Counted from the first letter of the stretch, positions 46,623 through 56,821 are shown. The stretch: DNA of 64,000 nucleotides from CAWIMX01 sp963837345 (GCA_963837345.1 CAWIMX010000001.1:1674001-1738000), one strand, 5' to 3'. The notes: a model not told the origin generated them from the sequence alone. Translations and numbers: made by a program.

Positions 46623-47748
46623 AGCTGGTCCGCAACAGCTGCTTGTCGGCGTGGCGCTCGAGGGCCAGGGCGATGAGGCGGTCGACGAGCGCCGGGTACG
46701 GCACGCCGCTCGCCGCCCACATCTTGGCGTACATGCTGATGGTGGTGAATCCGGGGATCGTGTTCACCTCGTTGACGTACAGGGTGTGGCTGTCACCCGC
46801 GAGCAGGAAGTCGACGCGCGCCATTCCGGCGCCGTCGATGGCCTTGAAGGCGGCAATCGCCAGCCGACGCACCGTGTCGGTTTCATCCGCGGTCAACGGC
46901 GCGGGAATGCGCGCCGTCGAGCCTTCGTCCAGATACTTCGCCTCGTAATCGTAGAACTCCCGCGACGAGACGATCTCACCCGGAAGGGAGGCCTCCGGAT
47001 CGTCGTTCCCGAGGACGGCGCATTCAATCTCGCGCGCCGACGGCACCGCCGCCTCGATCACGATCTTTCGGTCGAACTCAGCCGCGAGATCGATCGCCGT
47101 GCGCAGTTCGGCGGCATGGTGGGCTTTCGAGATGCCGACGCTCGAGCCGAGGTTCGCCGGCTTGACGAACAGCGGAAAGCCCAGGCGCCGGGCGACTCGG
47201 CTCACGACCGCGTGGGGGTCGCGACGCCACTCGCGGGCGACCACCACCTCATAGTCGCAGATCGGCAGCCCGCACGCGGTGAAGATCAGCTTCATCGCCG
47301 CTTTGTCCATCCCGACTGCCGAGGCGAGCACGCCTGCCCCGACGTACGGCACGTTGGCCAGCTCGAGAAGACCCTGCACGGTGCCGTCCTCTCCGTACGG
47401 CCCGTGGAGCACCGGAAACACCACGTCGAGCGACAGGCTCGACACCGTCGGCGCGTGGCCGGTGCGGTCGACCGTCAGCAGCGTCTCCGCCCCGGGGTTG
47501 GCGACCAGATGGGTTTCGATGGCGTGCTCGGCCGCCGCAGACCGCGCCTGTCGGATCGCATCCGCCGCCGAATCGAGCGTGGGTGGCGCGGGTGGTAGCG
47601 ACCACCGGCCGTCTTTTTCAATCCGGATCGGGACGGCGTCGTACCGCGACGGATCCAGGTTCTGGAAGACCGATGCCGCCGAGGCGAGCGACACCTCGTG
47701 TTCGCCAGACCGCCCGCCGTACACCACCCCGACGCGGAGCTTCGTCAC
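46615..47748 (-). CDS. ddl: D-alanine-D-alanine ligase
   Basis: An ATP-grasp ligase that makes the D-Ala-D-Ala peptide of peptidoglycan. 377 residues: VGVVYGGRSGEHEVSLASA, VFPVLHGPYGEDGTVQGLLE, FVKPANLGSSVGISKA, and the C-terminal NEVNTIPGFTTISMYAKMW. GTG 47748 is the start at the family N-terminus. A TTTAGT hexamer on the minus strand ends 6 bases before it, so this gene too may be leaderless and shares its control region with the divergent tgt. Confidence 0.95.
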   Translation of the reverse strand: MTKLRVGVVYGGRSGEHEVSLASAASVFQNLDPSRYDAVPIRIEKDGRWSLPPAPPTLDSAADAIRQARSAAAEHAIETHLVANPGAETLLTVDRTGHAPTVSSLSLDVVFPVLHGPYGEDGTVQGLLELANVPYVGAGVLASAVGMDKAAMKLIFTACGLPICDYEVVVAREWRRDPHAVVSRVARRLGFPLFVKPANLGSSVGISKAHHAAELRTAIDLAAEFDRKIVIEAAVPSAREIECAVLGNDDPEASLPGEIVSSREFYDYEAKYLDEGSTARIPAPLTADETDTVRRLAIAAFKAIDGAGMARVDFLLAGDSHTLYVNEVNTIPGFTTISMYAKMWAASGVPYPALVDRLIALALERHADKQLLRTSYG

Positions 47749-47756
47749 CGTACGAC

Positions 47757-47762
47757 TAAACT
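47757..47762 (+). promoter_or_regulatory. -10-like hexamer, possible leaderless promoter of tgt
   Basis: TAAACT ends 6 bases before GTG 47769. It overlaps the divergent ddl hexamer (47755-47760, TTTAGT on the minus strand). Confidence 0.35.
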
Positions 47763-47768
47763 TAGCAC

Positions 47769-48926
47769 GTGTCTTTCGCGTTCCGGCTGACCCACACCGA
47801 CGCCGGCGCCCGCGCCGGCGTGATGACGACGGCACACGGCGAAGTGCGCACCCCGGCGTTCATGGCCGTCGGCACACAGGGCGCCGTCAAGGGGCTGACG
47901 GGCCGCGATCTCGAAGATGTGGGCGCCCAGATCATCCTGGCGAACACGTATCACCTGCACCTGCGGCCGGGCGACACCCTCATCGCCCGCCGCGGCGGTC
48001 TGCATCGCTTCATCGGCTGGTCGAAACCGATCCTGACCGACAGCGGCGGGTATCAGGTGTTCAGCCTCGCCGCGCGCCGCACGATCGACGAGGAGGGCGT
48101 GTCGTTTCGCTCGCATCTCGACGGCAGCCTGCACCAACTGACGCCGGAGGGTGCGGTCGACATCCAGGCACGCCTCGGTTCCGATATCGCGATGGTGCTG
48201 GACGAGTGCCTGGCGCACCCGGCGACCGAGGCGGAGGCGCGCCAGTCGATGGCGCGCACGCTGCGCTGGGCGCGTCGCGGCCGCGATCGCCACCTGGATC
48301 TTCACGCGCGGCCGGACGCCGGCGTCACAGTGTCCAACCCCGCTCAGGCGCAGTTCGGGATCGTGCAGGGCGGCGTGTACCCGTCGCTGCGCGAGGAAAG
48401 CGCCGGCCGAACGGTGGAACTGGACTTCGAGGCCTACGCGATCGGTGGCCTGAGCGTGGGCGAGCCGCCAGCCGTCATGTATGACCTCGTGGCCCGGACG
48501 ACCCCGCTGCTGCCCGCCGACCGGCCGCGCTACCTGATGGGGGCGGGTACGCCCGAGGATCTCCTGGAGGCGGTTGCCCGGGGCGTGGACTTGTTCGACT
48601 GCGTGCTGCCGACCCGGAACGCGCGCAACGGCCAGCTCTTCACCCGGTCCGGCCGCATCAATATTAAGAACGCGCAGTACGCGGAAGACGACCGCCCGGT
48701 CGACCCGGAATGCGGATGCTACACGTGCCGAACCGCCTCGAGGGCCTATCTGCGGCATCTGTTCCAGGCCGGCGAGATCGCGGCATGCACCCTTAACACG
48801 TTGCATAATCTGAGCTTTTACCTTGACACCATGCATCGGGTAAGAGACGCTATAGCGTTTGGGCGGTTCGAACGTTTCAGGCTAGGATTCCTCCAGGCTT
48901 TGTCCCGCCAGCCACTCGATTCATGA
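47769..48926 (+). CDS. tgt: tRNA-guanine transglycosylase
   Basis: It exchanges guanine-34 of certain tRNAs for preQ1, leading to queuosine. 385 residues with the nucleophile/substrate loop LTDSGGYQVFSLA, GIVQGGVYPSLREES, ARGVDLFDCVLPTRNARNG and the zinc site CGCYTCRTASRAYLRHLF (CxCxxC...H). It starts the tgt-yajC-secD-secF cluster seen in many bacteria; the yajC start overlaps its stop. Confidence 0.97.
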   Translation: MSFAFRLTHTDAGARAGVMTTAHGEVRTPAFMAVGTQGAVKGLTGRDLEDVGAQIILANTYHLHLRPGDTLIARRGGLHRFIGWSKPILTDSGGYQVFSLAARRTIDEEGVSFRSHLDGSLHQLTPEGAVDIQARLGSDIAMVLDECLAHPATEAEARQSMARTLRWARRGRDRHLDLHARPDAGVTVSNPAQAQFGIVQGGVYPSLREESAGRTVELDFEAYAIGGLSVGEPPAVMYDLVARTTPLLPADRPRYLMGAGTPEDLLEAVARGVDLFDCVLPTRNARNGQLFTRSGRINIKNAQYAEDDRPVDPECGCYTCRTASRAYLRHLFQAGEIAACTLNTLHNLSFYLDTMHRVRDAIAFGRFERFRLGFLQALSRQPLDS

Positions 48927-49267
48927 TGGGTTTCGACATCGGCTCGGTCGTCGCTCTGGGCTCGCCTCCCAACGGGGGGAGTCCCTGGCTCCAGCTCGTG
49001 CCGTTCGTCCTCGTGCTGGGCATCTTCTATTTCATCATCCTGATGCCCATGCGTCGGAAGCAGCAGAAGATCCAGGCGTTTCTCGACAGCCTGAAGGTCA
49101 ACGACAGGGTGGTCACCACGGGCGGCATCTATGGCCGGATCACGCGGCTGAACGACCAGACGGTCCAGATGCAGATCGCCGACAAAGTACACATCGAAGT
49201 GGCCAAGGCCGCCATCGGCGGGTACCAGGGCCAGGAGCCGGTCGTCGAGCCCGAAAACCGGACGTAA
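48923..49267 (+). CDS. yajC: Preprotein translocase subunit YajC
   Basis: A 114-residue single-pass membrane protein. One transmembrane helix (LVPFVLVLGIFYFIILMPMR) is followed by the cytoplasmic KQQKIQAFLDSLKVNDRVVT and GGIYGRI blocks typical of YajC. It associates with SecDF in the holo-translocon. ATG 48923 overlaps the tgt stop (ATGA). Confidence 0.95.
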   Translation: MMGFDIGSVVALGSPPNGGSPWLQLVPFVLVLGIFYFIILMPMRRKQQKIQAFLDSLKVNDRVVTTGGIYGRITRLNDQTVQMQIADKVHIEVAKAAIGGYQGQEPVVEPENRT

Positions 49268-49282
49268 GCGACCGAGCGGAAT

Positions 49283-50878
49283 ATGAAATCGAATATTCGC
49301 TGGAAAGTGTTGACGACGCTCGCCGTGCTGATTGGGTTCGGCGCCGTGGGCGTGTATCCGATCGTGGCGGCGCGCTACGGGATCACGTCGCCGAAGTGGC
49401 TGATGGATCACCAGCTGAAGCTGGGCCTCGACCTGCAGGGCGGCGTCCACCTCGTCCTTCAGGTGCAGACCGACGATGCGCTCAGGCTCGAAACCGAGTC
49501 GGAGATGGAGCGGCTGCGCGAAGCCCTGACGACGGCGGGCATTGCGTTCACGCGCATCGATTCGAACAATCCGACGCAGTTCGTCGTCGACGGCGTGCCG
49601 GCCGAGCGAACGGCTGAATTCCGCAATGCGGCGACCGATATCCAGACCAACTACGATCGCAGTTCCGGCGCGAACGGCACCTACACGTTCACGATGAAGC
49701 CGAACGTGGAGATCACCCTGCGCGACGATGCGGTCGTCCAGGCGCGTCAGACGATCGAGCGCCGCGTGAACGAGCTGGGCGTCACCGAGCCGAGCATCGC
49801 GCAGCAGGGCACGAACGGGGATCAGATCCTGGTGCAGCTGCCGGGCGTCACCGACATCAACCGCGCCCGGGAGATCATCAGCTCCACGGGTCTGCTCGAG
49901 TTGAAGATCGTCGAGCAGGGCCCGACGCCCACGCGCGAAGCGCTCCTGACGAACGGGCAGGTGCCCGACGGGATGGAGATCGTCCCCGGCGCCGGCGCAG
50001 CGGGCAGCCCGGGCACGGAGTACTACCTGGTGCGGCGCGCCGCGGCGGTGTCGGGCAACGACCTGCGCAGCGCGCGGCCGTCGGTCGACGAGAACAACCT
50101 GCCGGCGGTGAGCTTCACGCTCACGGGTGACGCCGGGAGGCGGTTCGGCGACATCACGCAGGCGAATATCGGCCGCCAGCTGGCGATCGTGCTCGACGGG
50201 CGCGTGCAGTCGGCGCCCCGGATCGATGGGCGGATCACGACCGACGGACGCATCTACGGCAGCTTCACGCAGCAGGAGGCGCAGGACCTGGCGCTCATCC
50301 TGCGATCGGGCGCGCTGCCCGCCACGCTCAACTACCTCGAGGAAAACACCGTCGGGCCGAGTCTCGGCGCCGATTCGATCCGGTCGGGGTTCATCGCGTC
50401 CGTGGTGGGGCTCCTGCTGGTGGTGGCCTTCATGCTGATCTACTACCGGCTGTCCGGCGTGAACGCGGTGGTGGCGCTGGTCTTCAATCTGATCATTCTC
50501 CTCGGGCTGATGGCGTATATGGGCGCGGTGATGACGCTGCCCGGCATCGCGGGCTTCGTGCTCACCATGGGCATCGGCGTCGACTCGAACGTGCTGATCT
50601 TCGAGCGCGTGAAGGAAGAGCTGGCCGCACAGCGCGGCGTGCGGGCGGCGATCAACGCGGGCTTCAGCCGCGTGTTCCTCACGCTGATCGACACGCACAT
50701 GGCGGCCGCCATCTCCTGCGCGTTCCTGTTCCAGTTCGGCACCGGTCCGATCCGCGGGTTCGCCGTCACCCTGTTCGTCGGCCTCATCTCGAACCTGTTC
50801 ACGTCGGTTTTCGTGTCGAAGACCCTGTTTGAAATGGCGCTGGGCGGCCGGCGGCAGGTCGCTTCGCTGTCGATCTGA
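49283..50878 (+). CDS. secD: Protein translocase subunit SecD
   Basis: 531 residues: an N-terminal helix, the LGLDLQGGVHLVLQV signature near residues 47-61, a large periplasmic P1 domain, then five C-terminal transmembrane helices with GIGVDSNVLIFERVKEE. SecDF uses the proton gradient to finish protein export. It is followed 2 bases later by secF. The terminal residues RQVASLSI precede the stop. Confidence 0.97.
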   Translation: MKSNIRWKVLTTLAVLIGFGAVGVYPIVAARYGITSPKWLMDHQLKLGLDLQGGVHLVLQVQTDDALRLETESEMERLREALTTAGIAFTRIDSNNPTQFVVDGVPAERTAEFRNAATDIQTNYDRSSGANGTYTFTMKPNVEITLRDDAVVQARQTIERRVNELGVTEPSIAQQGTNGDQILVQLPGVTDINRAREIISSTGLLELKIVEQGPTPTREALLTNGQVPDGMEIVPGAGAAGSPGTEYYLVRRAAAVSGNDLRSARPSVDENNLPAVSFTLTGDAGRRFGDITQANIGRQLAIVLDGRVQSAPRIDGRITTDGRIYGSFTQQEAQDLALILRSGALPATLNYLEENTVGPSLGADSIRSGFIASVVGLLLVVAFMLIYYRLSGVNAVVALVFNLIILLGLMAYMGAVMTLPGIAGFVLTMGIGVDSNVLIFERVKEELAAQRGVRAAINAGFSRVFLTLIDTHMAAAISCAFLFQFGTGPIRGFAVTLFVGLISNLFTSVFVSKTLFEMALGGRRQVASLSI

Positions 50879-50880
50879 TC

Positions 50881-51891
50881 ATGCAAATCATCAAGCATAC
50901 GAACATCGACTTTCTCCGCTGGCGCTGGCATGCGATCGCCCTGTCGTGGGTGGTGATCATCGCGGGCCTCGTGAGCATCTGGACCATCGGCATTCCGCTC
51001 GGCATCGAGTTCGCGGGCGGCACGTCCGTGATCCTGCAGTTCGAACAGCCCACCAGCGCCGAGGCCGTGCGAACCGCGCTCGCCCAGCACTTCCAGGGCG
51101 GCGGACAGGACGCGATCATCCAGCCGTACGGCGACCCGGCCCGCCACCAGATGCTCATTCGGGTGCCCGACGTGGGCGCGGAGGAAGGTACCGCCCTCAG
51201 CCAGACGGCCGAGGGCGTGGAAGCGGCGATTCGGGAGGGCAACGTCGGCGCGTTCAGCGAGGAGGGCCGCGACATCGTGGGGCCGGCGGTCGGCAGCGAG
51301 CTGCGCAGCCGGGGAATCTCGGCGACCGTGCTGTCGCTCGTCGGCGTGCTGATCTACATTGCGTTCCGCTACCAGCTCAGTTTCGGCGTCGGGGCGGTCG
51401 TGGCCACCGCGCACGACCTCCTCGTCGCGCTCGCGTTCCTGTCGTTCTTCCGGTACGACATGACGCTGAACGTGATCGCGGCGCTCCTCACGGTCACGGG
51501 TTACTCCACGAACGATACGATCGTGATTTTCGACCGCGTGCGCGAGAACCTGCGCGCCATGCGGCGCGACAACCTCCATCACGTCATCAACGTGGCGATC
51601 AACCAGACGCTCAGCCGCACGCTGATCACGAGCGGGACGACCCTCCTGAGCATGATCGCCCTGTTCGTGTTCGGCGGCGAAGTGCTGCGCGGGTTCGCCT
51701 TCACGATGATCGTGGGGGTCATCACGGGGACCTATTCGAGCATCTTCGTCGCCGCGGCAATCGTGACGCTCTGGCGTGGCAAGGGGCCCACGCGCGCGGC
51801 CGCGCACGCCCCGGCCTCGGCTGGCGCGCCGCTGCCGCCGGAGCCGGCGCGGGGCAAGTCCAAGCCGCAACGCAAGGCCCGGGCGTCCTAG
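50881..51891 (+). CDS. secF: Protein translocase subunit SecF
   Basis: 336 residues: first helix, GIEFAGGTSVILQFEQP near residues 41-57, then helices with YSTNDTIVIFDRVRENLR and LSRTLITSGTTLLSMIALF. The positively charged, alanine-rich C-terminal tail (KSKPQRKARAS) is cytoplasmic. Partner of SecD in the same transcript. Confidence 0.97.
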   Translation: MQIIKHTNIDFLRWRWHAIALSWVVIIAGLVSIWTIGIPLGIEFAGGTSVILQFEQPTSAEAVRTALAQHFQGGGQDAIIQPYGDPARHQMLIRVPDVGAEEGTALSQTAEGVEAAIREGNVGAFSEEGRDIVGPAVGSELRSRGISATVLSLVGVLIYIAFRYQLSFGVGAVVATAHDLLVALAFLSFFRYDMTLNVIAALLTVTGYSTNDTIVIFDRVRENLRAMRRDNLHHVINVAINQTLSRTLITSGTTLLSMIALFVFGGEVLRGFAFTMIVGVITGTYSSIFVAAAIVTLWRGKGPTRAAAHAPASAGAPLPPEPARGKSKPQRKARAS

Positions 51892-51929
51892 GGCGGCCGG
51901 CCGCACGGCCGTCCGCGCTCGCCGCATCA

Positions 51930-52739
51930 ATGCCCATCGCGCTTCAAGCCGCCCTTCTCGGTGTCGTGCAGGGGCTCACCGAGTTCCTGCCCGTGTCGAG
52001 CTCCGCCCACCTCATCCTGGCCCGCGCCTTTTTCGGCTGGAACGCCGAGCAGCTCGGTCTGGCGTTCGACGTCGCGTGCCATCTCGGCACGCTCGCGGCC
52101 GTCCTGATCTACTTCCGCCGGGAGCTCGGTGAGATGGTGCTGGCGCTGCCGCGGCTGGCGCAGCCCGCCCGCGACCGCAGCGCCCGGCTCATCTGGCTGC
52201 TCGCCGTGGGCACCATCCCGGCCGTGGTCGTCGGTCTCACGGTCGGCGACGTTCTCGAGAGTCAGCTGCGCACGCCCGCCGTGGCGGCCGTGACGCTCGC
52301 GGCCGGCGGGATGTTGTTCTTCTGGGCCGAGAGCGCCGGCGAGAAGGCCCGCGGCGACGACAGCCTGACTCTCGCCGAAGCGTTCTGGATCGGATGCGCC
52401 CAGGCGGTGGCGCTGGTGCCCGGTGTGTCGCGCTCGGGCGCGACGATCACGTTGGCGCTGTTCCTCGGGCTGCGGCGCCCCGCCGCGGCACGGTTCATCT
52501 TCCTGCTCGCCATTCCCGCCATTCTGGGCGCCGCCGGCCTCGAGGGCCTGCGGGTGGCCCACGCGGGCATCAGCGGCGACGAGCTGCGGTTGTTCGCCAT
52601 CGGCATCGCGATTTCCGCCGTCGTCGGGTACACCGCCGTGAAGTACTTGATTCAGTATCTGGGCCGGCACTCGCTGCGACCGTTCGGCTGGTACCGGCTG
52701 GCGCTCGCGGCGGCGGTCGTCGTGTGGGTGCTGCGATGA
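51930..52739 (+). CDS. uppP: Undecaprenyl-diphosphatase UppP
   Basis: It dephosphorylates undecaprenyl diphosphate so that the carrier lipid can be reused for peptidoglycan and O-antigen. 269 residues, about eight transmembrane segments, with the active-site blocks GLTEFLPVSSSAHLILA and ALVPGVSRSGATITLALFLG. ATG 51930 is the family start. It may be co-transcribed with secF (38-base gap) and overlaps the next gene (ATGA). Confidence 0.97.
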   Translation: MPIALQAALLGVVQGLTEFLPVSSSAHLILARAFFGWNAEQLGLAFDVACHLGTLAAVLIYFRRELGEMVLALPRLAQPARDRSARLIWLLAVGTIPAVVVGLTVGDVLESQLRTPAVAAVTLAAGGMLFFWAESAGEKARGDDSLTLAEAFWIGCAQAVALVPGVSRSGATITLALFLGLRRPAAARFIFLLAIPAILGAAGLEGLRVAHAGISGDELRLFAIGIAISAVVGYTAVKYLIQYLGRHSLRPFGWYRLALAAAVVVWVLR

Positions 52740-53356
52740 ACTGGCTGCGGCGCAGCTTCATCGCCGGCATCGTCGTGACGGTGCCCCTGTTCATCAGCGT
52801 CGCCGCGCTGGTGTGGGGATTCTCGGCGGTGGACGGCTGGACCGAGCCCATGTACGACCGCCTGCTCGGCCGGCGGGTGCCGGGTCTGGGCATTCTCACG
52901 ACCGCCGTGCTGGTGCTCGTGATGGGCGCGATCGCCACCAACGTCATCGGCCGGCGCCTCCTGGCGCGGGCCGAGGGCTACCTGCTCCGGGTCCCGGTGT
53001 TCCGCACCGTGTATGCGCCAGTGAAGCAGCTGGTGGCCGCGTTCTCACCGGAAAACGAGTTCGGCTTCAAGAGAGTCGTGCTCGTCGAGGACGCCAGACG
53101 CGGCTACGCCCTCGGCTTTCTGACCCGCGAATTCACGATGGATCGCGGGCGCGGCGCCGAGGCGCTCATCGCCGTCTACGTGCCCACGAACCATCTGTAT
53201 TTGGGCGACATCATGATTTGCGAGCGCGATCGGGCCATGTACCCGGATCTGACCGTGGAGGAGGGCATCCGGATCTTTCTCACCGGGGGGATGGCGATTC
53301 CGCCGCGGCTGCGGGGCCGGGACAGCGACCGTGGCCCCCAGGCGTTCCGGGTATAA
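52736..53356 (+). CDS. DUF502 family membrane protein
   Basis: 206 residues. Two N-terminal transmembrane helices (residues about 7-30 and 55-75) flank a short loop, followed by the DUF502 block VFRTVYAPVKQLVAAFSPE, FKRVVLVEDARRGYALGF and a YVPTNHLYLGDIMI strand. The family is conserved but uncharacterised in bacteria and chloroplasts. ATG 52736 overlaps the uppP stop. Confidence 0.88.
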   Translation: MNWLRRSFIAGIVVTVPLFISVAALVWGFSAVDGWTEPMYDRLLGRRVPGLGILTTAVLVLVMGAIATNVIGRRLLARAEGYLLRVPVFRTVYAPVKQLVAAFSPENEFGFKRVVLVEDARRGYALGFLTREFTMDRGRGAEALIAVYVPTNHLYLGDIMICERDRAMYPDLTVEEGIRIFLTGGMAIPPRLRGRDSDRGPQAFRV

Positions 53357-53357
53357 T
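53352..53357 (+). promoter_or_regulatory. -10 element of hppA
   Basis: A perfect TATAAT preceded by GGG overlaps the stop codon of the DUF502 gene and lies 69 bases before the hppA ATG. There is no clear -35. A likely internal promoter. Confidence 0.5.
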
Positions 53358-53426
53358 GCGGGGCTTTGTGCCAGGCAAGGGCGCCGTCGTCGAGGACTCG
53401 GGGCGCCGGGGCACGTGCGAGGTCAG

Positions 53427-55863
53427 ATGAGTGTGACGGTTCAGAAGCTGTTCGGCCGGGTCATGGTTCCGCTGTTGATCGTCGCGTCGTGGCCGGCGGT
53501 CGCCGCCGCGCAGGAGGCCGGAGGCGGAGAAGCGAGTCTGGTGCTGCCCGACCTCTCGCAGGTGTCGTTCCTCGGCGGGATCGACGGGCACACGCTGCTT
53601 CTCGGAGGGCTGGTCATCTGCGCCCTGGGCCTGTTCTTCGGTCTGCTCACCTTCACGCAGCTCAAGGCGATGCCCGTGCATGCGTCGATGCGCGAAGTCT
53701 CGGAGCTGATCTACGAGACCTGCAAGACCTATCTCATCACGCAGGGCAAGTTCATCCTGATCCTCGAGCTGTTCATCGGCGTGATCATGATCTTCTATTT
53801 CGGCGTGCTGGAACGGCTCGAGCCGATCCGCGTCGTGATCATCCTGGCTTTCAGCCTCATCGGCATCGCGGGCAGCTACGGCGTGGCCTGGTTCGGCATC
53901 CGCGTGAACACGTTCGCGAATTCCCGGGCGGCGTTCGCGAGCCTCCGTGGCAAGCCGTTTCCGATTTATGCCATCCCGCTGCGCGCCGGCATGAGCATCG
54001 GCATGCTGCTCATCAGCGTCGAGCTGTTCATGATGCTGTGCATTCTGCTGTTCATTCCCTCGGAGCTCGCCGGCTCCTGCTTCATCGGGTTCGCGATCGG
54101 CGAGTCGCTCGGCGCGGCGGCCCTGCGCATCGCGGGCGGGATCTTCACGAAGATCGCCGACATCGGGTCGGACCTGATGAAGATCGTCTTCAACATCAAG
54201 GAAGATGATGCCCGCAACCCGGGGGTCATCGCGGATTGCACGGGCGACAACGCGGGCGACTCGGTCGGCCCGAGCGCCGACGGATTCGAGACCTACGGCG
54301 TGACCGGCGTGGCCCTCATCGTGTTCATCACGCTGGCCGTGTCCGATCCGCGCGTGCAGGTTCAGCTGCTGGTGTGGATCTTCGTGATGCGCATCATGAT
54401 GATCATCACCAGCGGGGCGTCCTATTTCCTCAACGAGGCCGTTCGCGCGCAGCCGCTTCGGCGACGTGGACAAGATGAACTTTGAGGCGCCGCTGACCTC
54501 GCTGGTGTGGCTCACCTCGCTCGTCTCGGTGGCGGTCACCTACCTCGTGTCGTACCTGCTGATCCCGGACCTGGGCGACGGCACCCTGTGGTGGCGGTTG
54601 TCGACCGTGATCACCTGCGGCACGCTGGCGGGCGCGATCATCCCCGAGCTGGTGAAAGTGTTCACCTCGGTCGAGTCGACCCACGTCAAGGAAGTCGTGA
54701 CGTCATCGAAGGAGGGTGGGGCCTCGCTCAATATTCTGTCGGGCTTCGTGGCCGGGAATTTCAGCGCCTACTGGCTCGGCATCAGCATCGTGGCCCTGAT
54801 GAGCATCGGTTACCTGGTCAGCACCTACCCGGGCTTCAGTGCGCTGATGATTGCGCCGGCCGTGTTCGCGTTCGGTCTCGTGGCCTTCGGCTTCCTCGGC
54901 ATGGGCCCCGTGACGATCGCCGTCGACTCCTATGGGCCCGTGACCGACAACGCCCAGTCGGTGTTCGAGCTCTCGGTGATCGAGCAGATTCCGGGGGTCA
55001 AGGAAGCCATCCGGGCCGAATACGGGTTCACGGTCAACTTCGCGCGGGCCAAGGACCTGCTCGAGGAGAACGACGGCGCGGGCAACACGTTCAAGGCGAC
55101 GGCGAAGCCCGTGCTGATTGGAACGGCCGTCGTGGGCGCGACGACCATGATCTTCTCGATCATCGTGCTGCTCACGAACGGTCTGACCGAGAATGTCTCG
55201 AACCTGTCGCTGTTGCACCCGCCCTTCCTGCTCGGGCTGATCACCGGCGGGGCGGTGATTTACTGGTTCACCGGGGCGTCGACCCAGGCCGTGACCACGG
55301 GCGCCTACCGCGCCGTGGAGTTCATCAAGGCGAACATCAAGCTCGAAGGCGTCGAAAAGGCCTCCGTCGAGGACAGCAAGCGCGTGGTCGCCATCTGCAC
55401 GCAATACGCCCAGCGGGGGATGTTCAACATTTTTCTGACGGTGTTCTTCTCCACGCTGTCTTTTGCCTTCCTGGAGCCGTTCTTCTTCATCGGCTATCTG
55501 ATCTCGATCGCACTCTTTGGCCTGTTTCAGGCCATCTTCATGGCGAACGCCGGCGGGGCGTGGGACAACGCCAAGAAGATTGTCGAGGTCGAACTCAAGG
55601 CGAAAGGCACGCCGCTGCATGCGGCCACGGTCGTGGGCGACACGGTCGGCGATCCGTTCAAGGACACCTCATCGGTGGCGCTCAACCCGGTGATCAAGTT
55701 CACGACGCTGTTCGGGCTGCTGGCGGTCGAGCTGGCCGTAAATCTGTCGCGCGACGCGGGATCAGGCCTGACGCATGCGCTGGCGGCGGGATTTTTCGTG
55801 CTGTCGCTCGTGTTCGTCTGGCGGTCGTTCTACGCCATGCGGATCGGCAGTCAGGGCGCTTGA
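53427..55863 (+). CDS. hppA: Membrane-bound ion-pumping pyrophosphatase, one apparent frameshift
   Basis: It couples pyrophosphate hydrolysis to H+ or Na+ transport across the inner membrane. The corrected length is 811 residues. Substrate-site blocks are GGIFTKIADIGSDLMK, DARNPGVIADCTGDNAGD and VVGDTVGDPFKDTSS. The last is preceded by LHAAT; an alanine rather than a lysine there fits the K+-dependent group, with moderate confidence. The acidic motif DCTGDNAGDSVGPSADGFE differs from the common DNVGDNVGD form. The frame breaks near 54444, where one extra C after GTT separates SYFLNEAV from ARSRFGDVDKMNFEAPL. Likely a sequence error in a housekeeping gene. Confidence 0.92.
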
Positions 55864-55969
55864 GGCGTGATTTTCGCCAATTTTGATGGTCGCACACTCA
55901 GGTGCCGCGTTTCGAGCGACGTCCATGCCCGTTTGCCGAAAAGCGGTGTCTAATTCGGCGGAGTCGTCA

Positions 55970-55999
55970 TTGACTCCCGCTTTTTGCCGCGACTATAAT
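55970..55999 (+). promoter_or_regulatory. Sigma-70 promoter of tonB-exbBD
   Basis: TTGACT (-35) is 18 bases from a perfect TATAAT (-10), with a T-tract in the spacer. GGAGG (56012-56016) gives an 8-base gap to GTG 56025. It is one of the two strongest promoters in the window. Confidence 0.85.
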
Positions 56000-56024
56000 C
56001 GCCCCCTTTCCGGAGGAAACATCT

Positions 56025-56753
56025 GTGCCACGTGACATGTTCGGCGACGTCGTCGAGCCGTCCATCAAGGTGGGCAGCAAACAGTGGTACACCGTGCCGC
56101 TGTCGATTCTGGCGCATACGGTGCTCATCGGCGCCGTCATCATCATTCCGCTGATGGCCGCCGACGTGCTGCCGACGCCGCCTCAGATGATGGCCTTTGT
56201 TGCCGCTCCGCCGCCGCCGCCGCCCCCGCCGCCCCCGCCCCCGCCGCCACAAGCCGCCGCCCCGCCGCCGCCGCAGGTTGAAGTGAACCCGCAGGCAGCT
56301 CCGGTGGAAGCGCCCGAGGAGATCAAGCCGGAAACGGGATTGGAGGAAGGCCTGAAGAACGCCGTCGGCGGCGTTGAAGGCGGCGTCGTCGGCGGTGTGA
56401 CCGGCGGCATCGTCGGTGGCCTCGAAGCGGCGCCGCCCCCGCCCCCGCCCCCGCCCCCGCCACCCGCGCCGGTCCGCGTCGGGGGCGCCGTGCGGGCACC
56501 GCAGGAAGTCAAGAAAGTGAACCCGGTGTATCCGCCGATCGCGCAGTCGGCGCGCGTCCAGGGCGTCGTGATTCTCGAAGCCGTCATCGGCGTGGACGGC
56601 AAAGTGCAGGACGTGAAGGTCCTGCGCTCGATCCCGCTGCTCGATCAGGCGGCGATCGACGCCGTGAAACAGTGGCAGTACACGCCGACGACGCTCAACG
56701 GCGTGCCGGTGCCCGTGATCATGACCGTAACCGTGAATTTCACTCTGCAGTAG
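56025..56753 (+). CDS. tonB: TonB-like energy transducer
   Basis: 242 residues. Cytoplasmic start, one transmembrane helix (VPLSILAHTVLIGAVIIIPLMAA as a split block), then a proline-rich spacer with two long Pro tracts (near residues 61-74 and 137-147) around a glycine-rich segment, and a C-terminal TonB domain: VNPVYPPIAQSARVQGVV, VLRSIPLLDQAAIDAVKQW. It links the ExbBD motor to outer-membrane receptors, perhaps the barrel at 8006. First gene of tonB-exbB-exbD-exbD. Confidence 0.95.
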   Translation: MPRDMFGDVVEPSIKVGSKQWYTVPLSILAHTVLIGAVIIIPLMAADVLPTPPQMMAFVAAPPPPPPPPPPPPPPQAAAPPPPQVEVNPQAAPVEAPEEIKPETGLEEGLKNAVGGVEGGVVGGVTGGIVGGLEAAPPPPPPPPPPPAPVRVGGAVRAPQEVKKVNPVYPPIAQSARVQGVVILEAVIGVDGKVQDVKVLRSIPLLDQAAIDAVKQWQYTPTTLNGVPVPVIMTVTVNFTLQ

Positions 56754-56821
56754 ACACTCCGGCGTGTGCCGGATCGGCTGGCCGGAGTCTCGCCAGAGGC
56801 TCGCATCAGGGAGGACAGATC

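Noticed and set aside
56205..56470. Microsatellite-like CCG tracts as a contingency locus
   Set aside because: They encode the proline spacers of TonB, a normal family feature; nothing shows phase variation.
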